This document shows, piece by piece, positions 45,203 through 55,731 of a stretch of 64,000 bases of DNA. Under the pieces are notes generated by a model. The model saw nothing but the letters and a program-made list of their open reading frames with translations. It did no database searches and was not told the DNA's origin. This DNA is from Sediminispirochaeta smaragdinae DSM 11293. Lineage in GTDB: Bacteria; Spirochaetota; Spirochaetia; DSM-16054; Sediminispirochaetaceae. The translations under genes and the position numbers were made by a program. Location of the stretch: NCBI RefSeq assembly GCF_000143985.1, contig NC_014364.1, forward strand, positions 2,790,001 to 2,854,000, written 5' to 3'. Positions within the stretch are counted from its first letter, which is position 1; each line of letters begins with the position of its first letter.

Positions 45203-46816
45203 TCAACTGTACAACTTGCGAAATTCACTCGGTTTAATACCAACCATCCGTTTAAAAAGTCGGGTAAAATACTTCGTATCGCTATACCCGATCGCAGAAG
45301 AAATCTGAGCGACCGTCTGCTTGGAAGAGCGCAGGAGTTCTTTTGCGTAATCAATACGAATACCGGTCAGATACTCAAGAAAACCGGATCCTGTTTCCCG
45401 CTTGAATATGAGGCTAAAATAAGAAGGGCTGAGGCCTACTATGTCGGCTACCTGTTCAAGAGAAATTCCACTCTCCCGGTAGTGATCACCGATGTAACGT
45501 CTGGCCTCTCTGATGGGGCGACTTTCCGCCTGTCGCCGTGATTCGGCCATCGATTCCAAAAGGTTCTTTGTGAGCGTGCGAAGCCGATCCTGCAGGGCCT
45601 TTACACTAGGCAGGAGATCCAATTCACTCTCAAAACGCCTCTCAAGGGCCGAAAGATCTTCAACGGTCTCCTCACCGCGGTTTCTTAAAAGAACAAAAAG
45701 GCGATGGCCGGCCTCCTTGAGCGCATCAAGGAGAAGAACGCCTGTACACGCTTTCTGTGACAACACCGAACGCATCAGTCTGTCGACAGCCTCCATGGCC
45801 TCTTCTTCATCAAGGAGATCACAGGTATGTTCCATATCACGATTCCATACGGCCAGGGCATCATTACAGGAGCCGGAAAGAAAAGGAGGAAGCTCCTCAT
45901 ACAGCTGTCCGGTTTGAGAAAAGAGGCGTTGCCCCATGGCGATCTCGGCATCTCTGCGGGACTCGGCTATTCGTTCGATAGTCTCGACGGCCTGTCCGAG
46001 AGAAGTGGTAAGCTGAACAACCTCAAAGATACTAGCCTGGACCTGCAATTCGTCGTTGATACGCTTTACCGCTTTTCTTACCTCTTGTCGTTCCGATTCC
46101 GGATATCCAATCACAATATGTATCCGACATACACCGATATACAGTTCCAAATCGCTTGAAGACCCATCGAGAAAAGCATGAGAAGCCGATTCCGCCTTTT
46201 CCGCGATCATGCGCACAATACCGTCGGAAAAATCAGAGGGTGGGCAATCAATCTTTATCATGATGACTTGAAAAAGGCCGTCGCGAAAGTGATAGCCATA
46301 GGTATCGTTGATCGTTTCCAGTTCAACACGCCGATCTGAAGGCAAAGCAAAGACAAAATCATGGAAAAAGTCTTTACGAAGTTTCCCAAGGCTGTTTTTT
46401 AGACGAGCAGCAAGATCCCGGTTGGTTTGTTCTGCAGAAACACGCCGATAATGCCGTTCCGCTATCTTTTCCAAGGTGGCTGTTAACTCATCCTTTTTAA
46501 TAGGCTTGAGCAAGTAATCCTCTACACCGTAACGAATAGCGTTATGGGCATATTCGAACTGATGATAACCGCTTACAATGATAAAATCGATACCATCCGT
46601 ACTCTCCCTGATTCGTCCGATCAACTCAAGCCCGTCAAGTCCCGGCATACGGATATCGGTAATGACAAGATCGGGCCTTTCACGCTCTACAAGGGCAAGG
46701 CCGTCGATGCCGTTGTAGGCCGTACCAACCACCACCATTCCCAGGGAAGACCAATCGACCAGCTGAAGTATCAGCCGACACACTTTTTCTTCATCGTCGA
46801 GAACAACGACCGTCAC
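45203..46816 (-). CDS. YesN-type response regulator with AraC DNA-binding domain
   Basis: A 537-residue regulator. Receiver domain at 1-120 with phospho-acceptor Asp54 in DLVITDIRMPGLDG, the acidic pair DDEE at 7-10 and Lys in DYLLKPIKKDEL; a long helical middle region (about 130-430) with a GGDEF-like relic pattern typical of this family; and a C-terminal AraC double helix-turn-helix (ISLEQVADIVGLSPSYFSLI, QTVAQISSAIGYSDTKYFTR). Start GTG 46816 has GGAGGAT at proper distance. First gene of the six-gene operon, so it probably controls the sugar transporter encoded behind it. Divergent from the chemoreceptor gene. Confidence 0.93.
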   Translation of the reverse strand: MTVVVLDDEEKVCRLILQLVDWSSLGMVVVGTAYNGIDGLALVERERPDLVITDIRMPGLDGLELIGRIRESTDGIDFIIVSGYHQFEYAHNAIRYGVEDYLLKPIKKDELTATLEKIAERHYRRVSAEQTNRDLAARLKNSLGKLRKDFFHDFVFALPSDRRVELETINDTYGYHFRDGLFQVIMIKIDCPPSDFSDGIVRMIAEKAESASHAFLDGSSSDLELYIGVCRIHIVIGYPESERQEVRKAVKRINDELQVQASIFEVVQLTTSLGQAVETIERIAESRRDAEIAMGQRLFSQTGQLYEELPPFLSGSCNDALAVWNRDMEHTCDLLDEEEAMEAVDRLMRSVLSQKACTGVLLLDALKEAGHRLFVLLRNRGEETVEDLSALERRFESELDLLPSVKALQDRLRTLTKNLLESMAESRRQAESRPIREARRYIGDHYRESGISLEQVADIVGLSPSYFSLIFKRETGSGFLEYLTGIRIDYAKELLRSSKQTVAQISSAIGYSDTKYFTRLFKRMVGIKPSEFRKLYS

Positions 46817-46906
46817 AAACTATCCTCCAGCCTCCGGTATATTCATGTAAGGGTAATCCATTCTTAGGTCGAAAGACAATACTCATTATTTTTTGATAGC
46901 AAAATG

Positions 46907-46934
46907 TTGAACTTTGCTTGCCCATTACTACAAT
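46907..46934 (+). promoter_or_regulatory. promoter of the chemoreceptor gene
   Basis: TTGAAC (46907-46912), 16-base spacer, TACAAT (46929-46934), 19 bases before the ATG; -10 matches 5 of 6. Confidence 0.5.
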
Positions 46935-46953
46935 ATGAATTCGGGGGTTCACA

Positions 46954-48879
46954 ATGAAGAGGAAACTAAGGAACGAGATTCTCATTCCCATTCTGCTGAC
47001 GGTGGTCATGGTTCTGGGTGGAATGACGACCCTGATCGTCGTGCGTGTCAGCAAAAGTGCCAAGCAGGATGCGGAAAGCCTTGCGTTGGAGATAGCGGCA
47101 CATCAGGGCAATCAGTTTATATCTCAAATTGTTGTCGGACTTGAAACTGCAAAAACGATGTCAGACACTATGGCATCGATCGTAGAGAACAAGTTGAACA
47201 TTGGGCGGGAAGAAGCAAATATCATGCTCAAAACCATTCTTCAAGAGCACCCCGATCTTCTTGGGGTATGGATGGTATGGGAGCCGAATGCCTTTGACGG
47301 CAGGGACAAGACGTATGTCGATACGGCCGGTCATGACCAGACGGGTAGATTCATTCCCTACTGGAATCGCGTGGGAGGCTTACATCTCGAACCGACAATG
47401 GATTACGACGGTGGAGTCTATTACGAGGTACCGCTACAAGAAGACAGGCTGTATGTAACCGAACCGACTGTCTACGAAATCGGAGGAAAGGATACAATGG
47501 TGATCAGCCTATCCGCCCCCATACGGGTAAACGGTAAGGCCGTAGGTGTCGCAGGTATCGACCTTTCCATGGAACAGATGCAGACTCTGGTCGCCGGAAT
47601 TAAACCCTTTGAAGTCGGCTATGCCTATGCCGTAAGCCAGGAGCTGACAATCGCCGCCCATCCTCAAAGCGACATGATAGGCACATCTGCATTGGAACAT
47701 ATCGATCCCCAATATCAACAGGCCTTTAGCGAAGCCGTTAAAAACGGAACTGTTTTTCAGTTTCAGCAGGAATCGGCAAAAGACAAGGTCGTTTCCCTGC
47801 AGACCATCTATCCACTTCATATAACAGGTGTAGAAGAAAACTGGGCCTTCGGCATTTCAATTCCGATGGATGTGGTTCTAACCCAGGCCCGAAATCTTGC
47901 CTTCCTTTCCGTGGCCATCAGCATCGTCGCCATTATTCTTATAGCACTCATTATCTTCCTTATAACACGCAATATCGTTCAAAGCATTATCAAAGGGATA
48001 GATCTGGCAAAGGAAATTGCGATGGGTAACCTTACCGTGGCTGTCGACCGGCATTACCTTTCCCGAAACGACGAGCTGGGAGAACTCGCAAAAAATCTGA
48101 ATGACATGAAGAATCAGCTTTCACGTGTCGTTTCCGAGGTCATCAACTCGGCTGAGAGCATTACCAGTGGCAGCGGACAGCTCAGCGAGAGTGCCGAACA
48201 GCTCAGTCAGGGAGCGTCCGAACAGGCAAGCTCCGCCGAGGAAGTAAGCGCCAGCATGGAAGAGATGGCAAGCAGCATCCGAAACAATGCCGATAATGCC
48301 GCAGAAACAGAGCGTATGAGCAAGCAGGCGGCCATTGAGGCAAAGGAAAGCGGAGAAATTGCCGCAAGAGCCGTTGTTGCAATGAAAAACATTGTAGAGA
48401 AGATCACCATTATTGAAGAGATTGCACGACAGACCGATCTACTCGCACTCAACGCTGCCATCGAAGCAGCCCGAGCCGGTGAACATGGAAAAGGCTTTGC
48501 CGTCGTTGCAAGCGAGGTTCGCAAATTGGCAGAACGAAGTCAGAAGGCGGCAGGAGAGATAAACGAACTGTCACGGCACACCGTCAAGGAAGCCGATGAG
48601 TCCGGACAGAAACTGGAAGCCCTTGTCCCCGTCATTCAGAAAACGGCCGAACTCGTTCAGGAAATAAGTGCGGCCAGCAAAGAACAGAATAGCGGAGCCG
48701 AACAGATTAATCAGGCCCTTCTTCAGCTTGATCAGGTGATCCAGCATAATGCCTCGGCATCCGAAGAGACCGCCTCCACGGCCGAAGAGTTGGCCGCCCA
48801 GGCAAAGCTGCTGCAGCAAGTGATAGCCTATTTCCGCGTCGATGAAGAGGAAAATCTGCCTGCTGTCACCGATTATTAG
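46954..48879 (+). CDS. methyl-accepting chemotaxis protein with dCache sensor
   Basis: A 641-residue transmembrane chemoreceptor. First helix at about 9-31, a periplasmic double-Cache region ([49 protein letters not shown]), second helix at about 315-340 ([20 protein letters not shown]), HAMP, and the cytoplasmic hairpin with the highly conserved tip [20 protein letters not shown] and [13 protein letters not shown]. Its placement divergent from the sugar-sensing two-component/transport operon suggests it may report on the same or a related nutrient. The TAG stop is formed by the first bases of an element end (48879-48900), so the original C-terminus may have been longer or different; no CheR-docking pentapeptide is seen. 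Confidence 0.94.
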   Translation: MKRKLRNEILIPILLTVVMVLGGMTTLIVVRVSKSAKQDAESLALEIAAHQGNQFISQIVVGLETAKTMSDTMASIVENKLNIGREEANIMLKTILQEHPDLLGVWMVWEPNAFDGRDKTYVDTAGHDQTGRFIPYWNRVGGLHLEPTMDYDGGVYYEVPLQEDRLYVTEPTVYEIGGKDTMVISLSAPIRVNGKAVGVAGIDLSMEQMQTLVAGIKPFEVGYAYAVSQELTIAAHPQSDMIGTSALEHIDPQYQQAFSEAVKNGTVFQFQQESAKDKVVSLQTIYPLHITGVEENWAFGISIPMDVVLTQARNLAFLSVAISIVAIILIALIIFLITRNIVQSIIKGIDLAKEIAMGNLTVAVDRHYLSRNDELGELAKNLNDMKNQLSRVVSEVINSAESITSGSGQLSESAEQLSQGASEQASSAEEVSASMEEMASSIRNNADNAAETERMSKQAAIEAKESGEIAARAVVAMKNIVEKITIIEEIARQTDLLALNAAIEAARAGEHGKGFAVVASEVRKLAERSQKAAGEINELSRHTVKEADESGQKLEALVPVIQKTAELVQEISAASKEQNSGAEQINQALLQLDQVIQHNASASEETASTAEELAAQAKLLQQVIAYFRVDEEENLPAVTDY

Positions 48880-48900
48880 TGTTCCGAATAGTGGTGATTA
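48879..48900. repeat. solitary, degenerate end of the 145-bp element family
   Basis: GTGTTCCGAATAGTGGTGATTA, preceded by TA (48877-48878); compare GTGTTCCGAATCCTGGTGG of the full copies. The TA plus the first G form the stop codon of the chemoreceptor gene. No partner end found in the 148-base gap to the next gene. Confidence 0.6.
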
Positions 48901-48927
48901 CTCATCAGCCATATCCGAATTGACAAG

Positions 48928-48959
48928 AAAACGGCCCCGCTTTTTTTGGGGGCCATTTT
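48928..48959. terminator. bidirectional terminator between chemoreceptor and lipoprotein genes
   Basis: GGCCCC (48933-48938) and GGGGCC (48949-48954) with flanking AAAA and TTTT that also pair; usable from both convergent genes. Confidence 0.75.
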
Positions 48960-49026
48960 CTCTATCTAAAACATCCTTACTATTACTAGAACATCCTCAA
49001 AGAGGGGGTAAACAGACGATCACTGG

Positions 49027-50658
49027 CTATTGAGCTTCCGTCATATCTCCAATCTTCATAATGGCCATAAAGCTCTCCATCGGAAAGACGAGGGAGGAAA
49101 TCAGCCGCTCTTTTTTCGAACCGACGCTCCCTCCCATGGTGATTCCATCGGGAAATGCAATCTGCATCTCCGAAGCGGGAACGAGAGCAAAAAGCTTTGA
49201 AATGTCAGCGGTCCAAAAAAGATGCGGAAAGTTTACACTCTGTGACCCTTGAGAAGGCTCAAAACGGTGGTGAGGCATCTCGACAAAGGCATCCAGCATA
49301 GCCGGCCCACCCTTTCCCATATAGGAATACACCATGTGATCACCGGCACACATGTAAAGCGTATAGAGATCGGAAAAACGTTCGAGCTCTGCACCTTCCG
49401 CTCCGAGGGCATCGATTCCGCTATAGCTGGTAACCAGCTTGAGATAGGGGCGACCAGCCGGAGTTGTCCCCTCTTCCATCTCCTGCTTTATGCCAAGGGG
49501 AAATGAGTTCCCGAACATTTTCTTGAGCAGCAAGCCGGTAAGCTCGTTACGGACGGAAGTCTTGCTCCTTTCAATATATGCTTCGGGATCACTTGCACCT
49601 GCGGCAATACCTAAACTGAAATGAATATCTTCAATTTCCGAACCGGCAGGAAGCCCCATGGAGAACGAAAAAGCCGCATAACCGGTAGCCAATCTATTCA
49701 GGGCCCGATAATCGTCCATCATGGTTTTCAGCGCCTTCGAATCTTCCGAAGTTCCATCCTTATCGTCCAGGAAAAACCCGTAAAAGGCTTCCATCATAGC
49801 ATTCGAGTCCCGAGGATCGAGGCCTATGACCCCACTGATCATGGCATCGGGCAAATAAGGGGCCTCAAATTCCGCTACATCATTCATAGGCTTGAGAGAA
49901 CGAAGCAGGGAGCCGGTTTTTCCCTCCAAAGAGAGGTCGCTATTGAGCACCATTCCGTTTTCATCGGCACTAAGCGCTGCTGAAACAAAATCGATATCAT
50001 GAAGCAGAGCAAGATACTTCTCAACGAGAGTACCGGCCCATGCCATCTCACCATTGTTCGACGCAGCCATCTGATCAGACAGCTCCTTGGCGTCAAGTCC
50101 CAGCGAATCTATCAGGCCGTCGAAGTCCACATATGCCTGGATCGAGGAATCGGGATAGTCCCGAAGGGTTGAGAGGTCGGCATGCTCCTTCGGCGGAAAA
50201 TCTTCCATGAGTTCGGTCTTTGAAAAAAGAACAAGATATCCTTTATAGAACATCCAGTGGTCATCATCGGAACTAAGCTTTTCGGCAAGGCTATTCACAT
50301 CCACGACATCGGCAAGGGGGATAAAAAGCATAAACGTATCAGGGTCCGCGGTTATATCATCGCTTATCAAGGCAACTCCCACCGGCTGGGAGAAATTCAA
50401 TTCCTCCATCGTAAAAGGAACCCCTTTGACAATAAGCATCGTAGATAAAAAATCTTTTATCGGGATACCGCCGATGTAGGCATCAAAGCCCAATGGCTTC
50501 ATAAACTTGTCGAGATCCGTCATCAGAGCATCGCCGTTGGGAATCTGCATATAGAGAGCCGTCCCCCGGGGAACCATGGTCTCAATGGTTGGCGTAGAAG
50601 CACAGCCGGACAAAAACAAGGCAAGCACAGCAAGCCCGGAATAGAAAAATTTCTTCAT
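49027..50658 (-). CDS. putative lipoprotein of unknown function
   Basis: A 543-residue exported protein with a textbook lipobox (signal MKKFFYSGLAVLALFLSGCA, Cys19). The mature part is acidic and contains repeated modules of the type ALYMQIPNGDALMTDLDKF, IQAYVDFDGLIDSLGLDA and MISGVIGLDPRDSNAMMEAF, reminiscent of DUF3352-like surface/periplasmic proteins that evaluate amounts of bound material, but I cannot name the family with confidence. Ribosome site GGAGGAG fits the ATG. Monocistronic, ends at the bidirectional terminator. Confidence 0.75.
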   Translation of the reverse strand: MKKFFYSGLAVLALFLSGCASTPTIETMVPRGTALYMQIPNGDALMTDLDKFMKPLGFDAYIGGIPIKDFLSTMLIVKGVPFTMEELNFSQPVGVALISDDITADPDTFMLFIPLADVVDVNSLAEKLSSDDDHWMFYKGYLVLFSKTELMEDFPPKEHADLSTLRDYPDSSIQAYVDFDGLIDSLGLDAKELSDQMAASNNGEMAWAGTLVEKYLALLHDIDFVSAALSADENGMVLNSDLSLEGKTGSLLRSLKPMNDVAEFEAPYLPDAMISGVIGLDPRDSNAMMEAFYGFFLDDKDGTSEDSKALKTMMDDYRALNRLATGYAAFSFSMGLPAGSEIEDIHFSLGIAAGASDPEAYIERSKTSVRNELTGLLLKKMFGNSFPLGIKQEMEEGTTPAGRPYLKLVTSYSGIDALGAEGAELERFSDLYTLYMCAGDHMVYSYMGKGGPAMLDAFVEMPHHRFEPSQGSQSVNFPHLFWTADISKLFALVPASEMQIAFPDGITMGGSVGSKKERLISSLVFPMESFMAIMKIGDMTEAQ

Positions 50659-50807
50659 TATCTAAACTCCTCCATATCGTTATTTATAACACATGGACAG
50701 GAGATGTCACAGAGGAATGAAAGAGACTCTGATATTGGCCAAAAGCTCTTTGTAAATCAACATAGCCGCGCCAAATACATCTCATAGAAACCATTATAGA
50801 TATATGA
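50659..50807. other. 149-base gap, promoter region of the lipoprotein gene
   Basis: No gene seen. It must hold the leftward lipoprotein promoter; the first readable RND codons start at about 50808 with a stop (TGA) just before, so the lost N-terminal half of the pump gene ends here. Confidence 0.4.
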
Positions 50808-51752
50808 CGATACGAAACGGTAAAAGAGTTACGAATTCCCCTCCTTACAAGCTCGCTAACCACAGCCTTAGCCTTTCTCCCTATTGTCATGTCACAAAAT
50901 CAGACAGGAGAATTTACCCAACCGCTTTTTTGGGTCGTATCCATCCCGCTTCTCGCCTCATGGATGATCTCGACGACAATCATTCCCTTTTTGCTCAACG
51001 GCTTCTTGCCAAAAGGTATCAGGGAAGAAAGGAGGAAGCATCTCAAAGGGAATGCAAAACCTCACCTTCCCGTCTTCACCACAGAGATAGTTCTTCCCCG
51101 GGGAAGCTCAATTGAGCATTCATCCGAGGTAGCAAGAGACTTCGACCGATTTCTCGCCACAGAGAGGGGCGCCGACAAAGGAGATGTGGTAAGTTGGGGA
51201 CCTTCGTCGGAGGAGGAATCCCACGATTTCGGCTCAATGTTTCCCCGGAATCGGCCAGACCGGAATACATCTTTATCATCATCAACAACAATAGAGGTTG
51301 ATACTCCAGGCAGAAATAACGAAGGATGTAAGCGCCATCGAACTGGCTGGCAGAATAGATAGTTGGCTGGCAAAAGAAAAAGAGCATTGGCCTGTCGGCT
51401 TTTCCTACGAATTCGGCGACGAGATGGAGGGATCTTCCGATGCAAACAGGGCTATTATAAAGCAGGTTCCCTTGGCCTTTCTTCTTATACTTCTTTTATT
51501 GGTGGCACAGTTTAACTCTCGAAGGAGAGCCTTTGTTATTCTTGTTACAATCCCCTTCGGTTTCATCGACGTAGTTATCGGACTCTTGGTAAGCGGCAGT
51601 CCCTTTAGCTTTATGAGCCTTCTCGGCCTTGTTTTCCTTGTGGGGATAGTGGTGAATAACGCCATCAGTATGATTGACAGGATCGAAACGGAACGAAAAA
51701 ACCAGGGAAGCCTGGAGAAGGCCATCATCGTTTCGGCTTCGAAAAGATTATC
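50808..51752 (+). pseudogene. decayed RND-family efflux transporter (AcrB/MMPL-type fragment)
   Basis: Readable pieces of one RND pump in order. The frame from 50808 gives LRIPLLTSSLTTALAFLPIV and GEFTQPLFWVVSIPLLASWM (helices 5-6 region), then jumps straight to the second periplasmic loop (TTEIVLPRGSSIEHSSEVAR), so helix 7 is deleted. A frameshift near 51206 is needed to continue FVGGGIPRFRLNVSPESARP, and another near 51292 to reach AEITKDVSAIELAGRI and the last helices (VPLAFLLILLLLVAQFNSRR, FSFMSLLGLVFLVGIVVNNA). It stops at the TA beside the second 145-bp element. The N-terminal half and the C-terminal end are missing. A normal RND pump has more than 1000 residues. Confidence 0.85.
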
Positions 51753-51754
51753 TA

Positions 51755-51899
51755 CTGTTCCGAATCCTGGTGGTTAAAGGGACACAATTCTTTTTCTCGC
51801 AGTCAATTGAAAGCCAAACTATGGGAAAAAGTAAGCACCGACATAAAAACAAGGATGTTACCGTCAAAAGAGCATGCATACCACCAGGATTCGGAACAC
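51755..51899. mobile_element. 145-bp MITE-like element, copy 2
   Basis: Ends CTGTTCCGAATCCTGGTGG and, read inward from the right, GTGTTCCGAATCCTGGTGG; TA on both sides (51753-51754, 51900-51901). Its interior (GTCAATTGAAAGCCAAACTA and so on) matches copy 1 read on the opposite strand, and the length is identical. It separates the RND and TetR remnants. Confidence 0.88.
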
Positions 51900-51901
51900 T
51901 A

Positions 51902-52325
51902 CAGAAAGGTTACGATAAAACAACGATCCTCGATATAACCGACAAGGGCCGATGTCAGCAAGGAGTCATATTATACCCATTTATCCACCAAGGCCGATAT
52001 TCTTGCCACCATCGTTATCGAAAACTTAATCCGTCAGATCAAAGAAATAGAAGCGATAAGGAACACTCCCGCCTCCGGCATCGAAAAGCTGGAGAAGATC
52101 CTTCGTCTTTTCGTCGATCATTTTCTCGCCGAGCACGAGCATGGTGATATCGCGACGAATACGGAAGTAGCCTTCTGCAGAAACGAGCTTTCCGAGAATG
52201 TAGCACGTACGATTGTCTCCCATATCGGCCTTTTCCGCCAACAGTTCATGCAGGTCGTAGGTGAGGAAATCAAAGACGGCACTATGCCGTGCTCTCTCCT
52301 TAAATCCGAAAAAGTATCTTCATGA
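51902..52325 (+). pseudogene. TetR-family regulator remnant
   Basis: From 51905 the frame reads KGYDKTTILDITDK, then, after one extra base in the GGG near 51950, DVSKESYYTHLSTKADILAT, IENLIRQIKEIEAIRN and so on to a TGA at 52323-52325. This is the TetR helix-turn-helix followed by the ligand-binding helices. The first approximately 25 residues are gone, cut at the 145-bp element. A TetR gene beside an RND pump is the classic AcrR-AcrB arrangement, so both remnants probably come from one lost efflux locus. Confidence 0.75.
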
Positions 52326-52349
52326 ACTGCCTGCACATCCGTAAAAACG

Positions 52350-53903
<1,554 letters not shown>

Positions 53904-54755
53904 TTATCCTTTGATTGATCCTGCACTCAGCCCGGAAATAAAAAACCGCTGAAATAAGAGAAAAACAATGATGATCGGTACAGTGGCAACGAAAGCACCG
54001 GAAAGAAGCATATCGTAATTGTTGCCGTAGGGAGTCAAAAGTGAATTCAACCCTATTGGTATGGTGAACATTTTCTCGGTCCTCATGACGATCAGGGGCC
54101 AGAGAAAATCATTCCAACTTTGGAGAGAAACGAGAATGATCATAGCGCCAAAAGCCGGTATCATCAACGGCATCATGATTCGGAAAAAGATGCCTATCTC
54201 CGACACCCCGTCTATTCGCCCGGCATCAAGAAAGGCTCTTGGCAAGGTTACGGCATATTGCCTGAAAAAGAATATAGCAAAGGGATAGACAACAAACGGC
54301 AGTATCACTCCCCATACCGTATTAATCAAACGAAGGCCAATGATCATACGGTATAGCGGCAAGATAAGGATCTGGATGGGCACAACCATCAGAAAGAGCA
54401 CGAGGGAAAGGAAAAAACTTCTCCCTTTAAATTCATACATACCAAGCCCATAGCCTACAAAGGCCGAAAAAAAGACCGACAAACCGGTTCGAAGCGCCAT
54501 GATGACAATACTATTCCTCAACCAAAAACCGTAGGCTCCCTTACGGGCGGTAAAAAGCCCCAGGATGTTCTCAGTGGACAAGCCTTCGGGGATAAGAGTG
54601 CTTAACGTAATCCCGAATCTCATTAATTCTTGCCCCGGACGAAAGGCAGCAAGAACAAGGGCATAAACAGGAAACAAAAATACAAGCCCGGTTACCGTTA
54701 GAATACCTACCGTGCCAAAGCCGATAACTTTCGATTTTCTTCCTATTATTCGCAT
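53904..54755 (-). CDS. CUT1 sugar ABC transporter permease, MalG-like
   Basis: A 283-residue permease with six hydrophobic segments and the EAA loop (PRAFLDAGRIDGVSEIGIFF then RIMMPLMIPAFGAM), which docks onto the ATPase. Belongs to the di/oligosaccharide class. Its ATG follows the stop of the partner permease without any spacer. No ATPase gene in the operon; spirochaetes and Firmicutes often use a shared MsmK/UgpC-type ATPase from elsewhere (established for several species, assumed here). Confidence 0.94.
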   Translation of the reverse strand: MRIIGRKSKVIGFGTVGILTVTGLVFLFPVYALVLAAFRPGQELMRFGITLSTLIPEGLSTENILGLFTARKGAYGFWLRNSIVIMALRTGLSVFFSAFVGYGLGMYEFKGRSFFLSLVLFLMVVPIQILILPLYRMIIGLRLINTVWGVILPFVVYPFAIFFFRQYAVTLPRAFLDAGRIDGVSEIGIFFRIMMPLMIPAFGAMIILVSLQSWNDFLWPLIVMRTEKMFTIPIGLNSLLTPYGNNYDMLLSGAFVATVPIIIVFLLFQRFFISGLSAGSIKG

Positions 54756-55643
54756 CTAAACCCGCTCCTGTTTGAAAAAACCGGTTATTTTTAGAAAGGT
54801 GAAACTGATCAAAAGCACCAAAAACAGAAGCGCTATACCGACTGCAGAACCAAACCCCATATCCGCCGCTTCAAATCCCCGCCGATAAATATATCGGACG
54901 ATAGTGAGTCCCGAGTTGTCTGGAGAACCGGCACTCCACAGAATGTAACTCTCCTCAAACATGGCAAGCCCGCCGAAAATGCTGATGGCCGTAACAAAAA
55001 CGGTTGTCGGTTTCAGGAGAGGGATTGTTATCCGAAAGAATTTCTGAACAGGACCGGCTCCGTCTATTTCAGCCGCCTCATACAGCTCCTGAGGTATTTG
55101 CTGCAAACCAGAAAGGAAATAAACAATATTGATTCCGGTCCATCTCCAGGTAGCTATCAATACAAGAAGAAACATGGATTTCCACGAGCCAGCTAAAAGC
55201 CACGCCTGAGGCTCCCCTCCGAAAAGCCTCACGAAACGATTCACGAGAGCCATATCGCTGGAAGCAAAAAGCAAACGGAAAATCGTACCAACAACAACTA
55301 CCGACATCAGAGCCGGGATGAAAAGCATCCCCCGCAACAGATAACTTTTTTTTCCGGGAATCGAGTTCAACAAGACAGCAAGAATCATTGGGATAGGAAT
55401 CAGAACGACAATAGTCCAAAACATGTAGGTAAGACTGTTTTTCACCGCTGTAAAAAACTGTGGATTCAACAGTCGTTTATAATTCGTCCCCCCTATGAAA
55501 CGGACCTGTCCCGGAACGATTTCCTGAAAACTCATAACCAGCGTACTGATAACCGGATATAAAAAAAAGATAAGGAAAGATAGAATAAACGGAAAAACAA
55601 AAATATACGGAGCACGTTTTCTGCTATCGGTGAACAGAGTCAT
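54756..55643 (-). CDS. CUT1 sugar ABC transporter permease, MalF/UgpA-like
   Basis: A 295-residue permease with six hydrophobic segments and the EAA loop (PQELYEAAEIDGAGPVQKFF then RITIPLLKP). Start ATG 55643 has GAGAGG seven bases upstream; an in-frame GTG at 55658 overlaps that ribosome site and is less likely. Forms the heterodimeric channel with the MalG-like protein encoded immediately downstream, fed by the binding protein at 55732-57048. Confidence 0.94.
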   Translation of the reverse strand: MTLFTDSRKRAPYIFVFPFILSFLIFFLYPVISTLVMSFQEIVPGQVRFIGGTNYKRLLNPQFFTAVKNSLTYMFWTIVVLIPIPMILAVLLNSIPGKKSYLLRGMLFIPALMSVVVVGTIFRLLFASSDMALVNRFVRLFGGEPQAWLLAGSWKSMFLLVLIATWRWTGINIVYFLSGLQQIPQELYEAAEIDGAGPVQKFFRITIPLLKPTTVFVTAISIFGGLAMFEESYILWSAGSPDNSGLTIVRYIYRRGFEAADMGFGSAVGIALLFLVLLISFTFLKITGFFKQERV

Positions 55644-55731
55644 ACAATTACCTCTCACAGCTTCTCAAAAAGCTCAAAGAAAGACTGCGAGAAGCAATAT
55701 ACTTCTCGCAGTCGGGGTATATCGATCGTGA

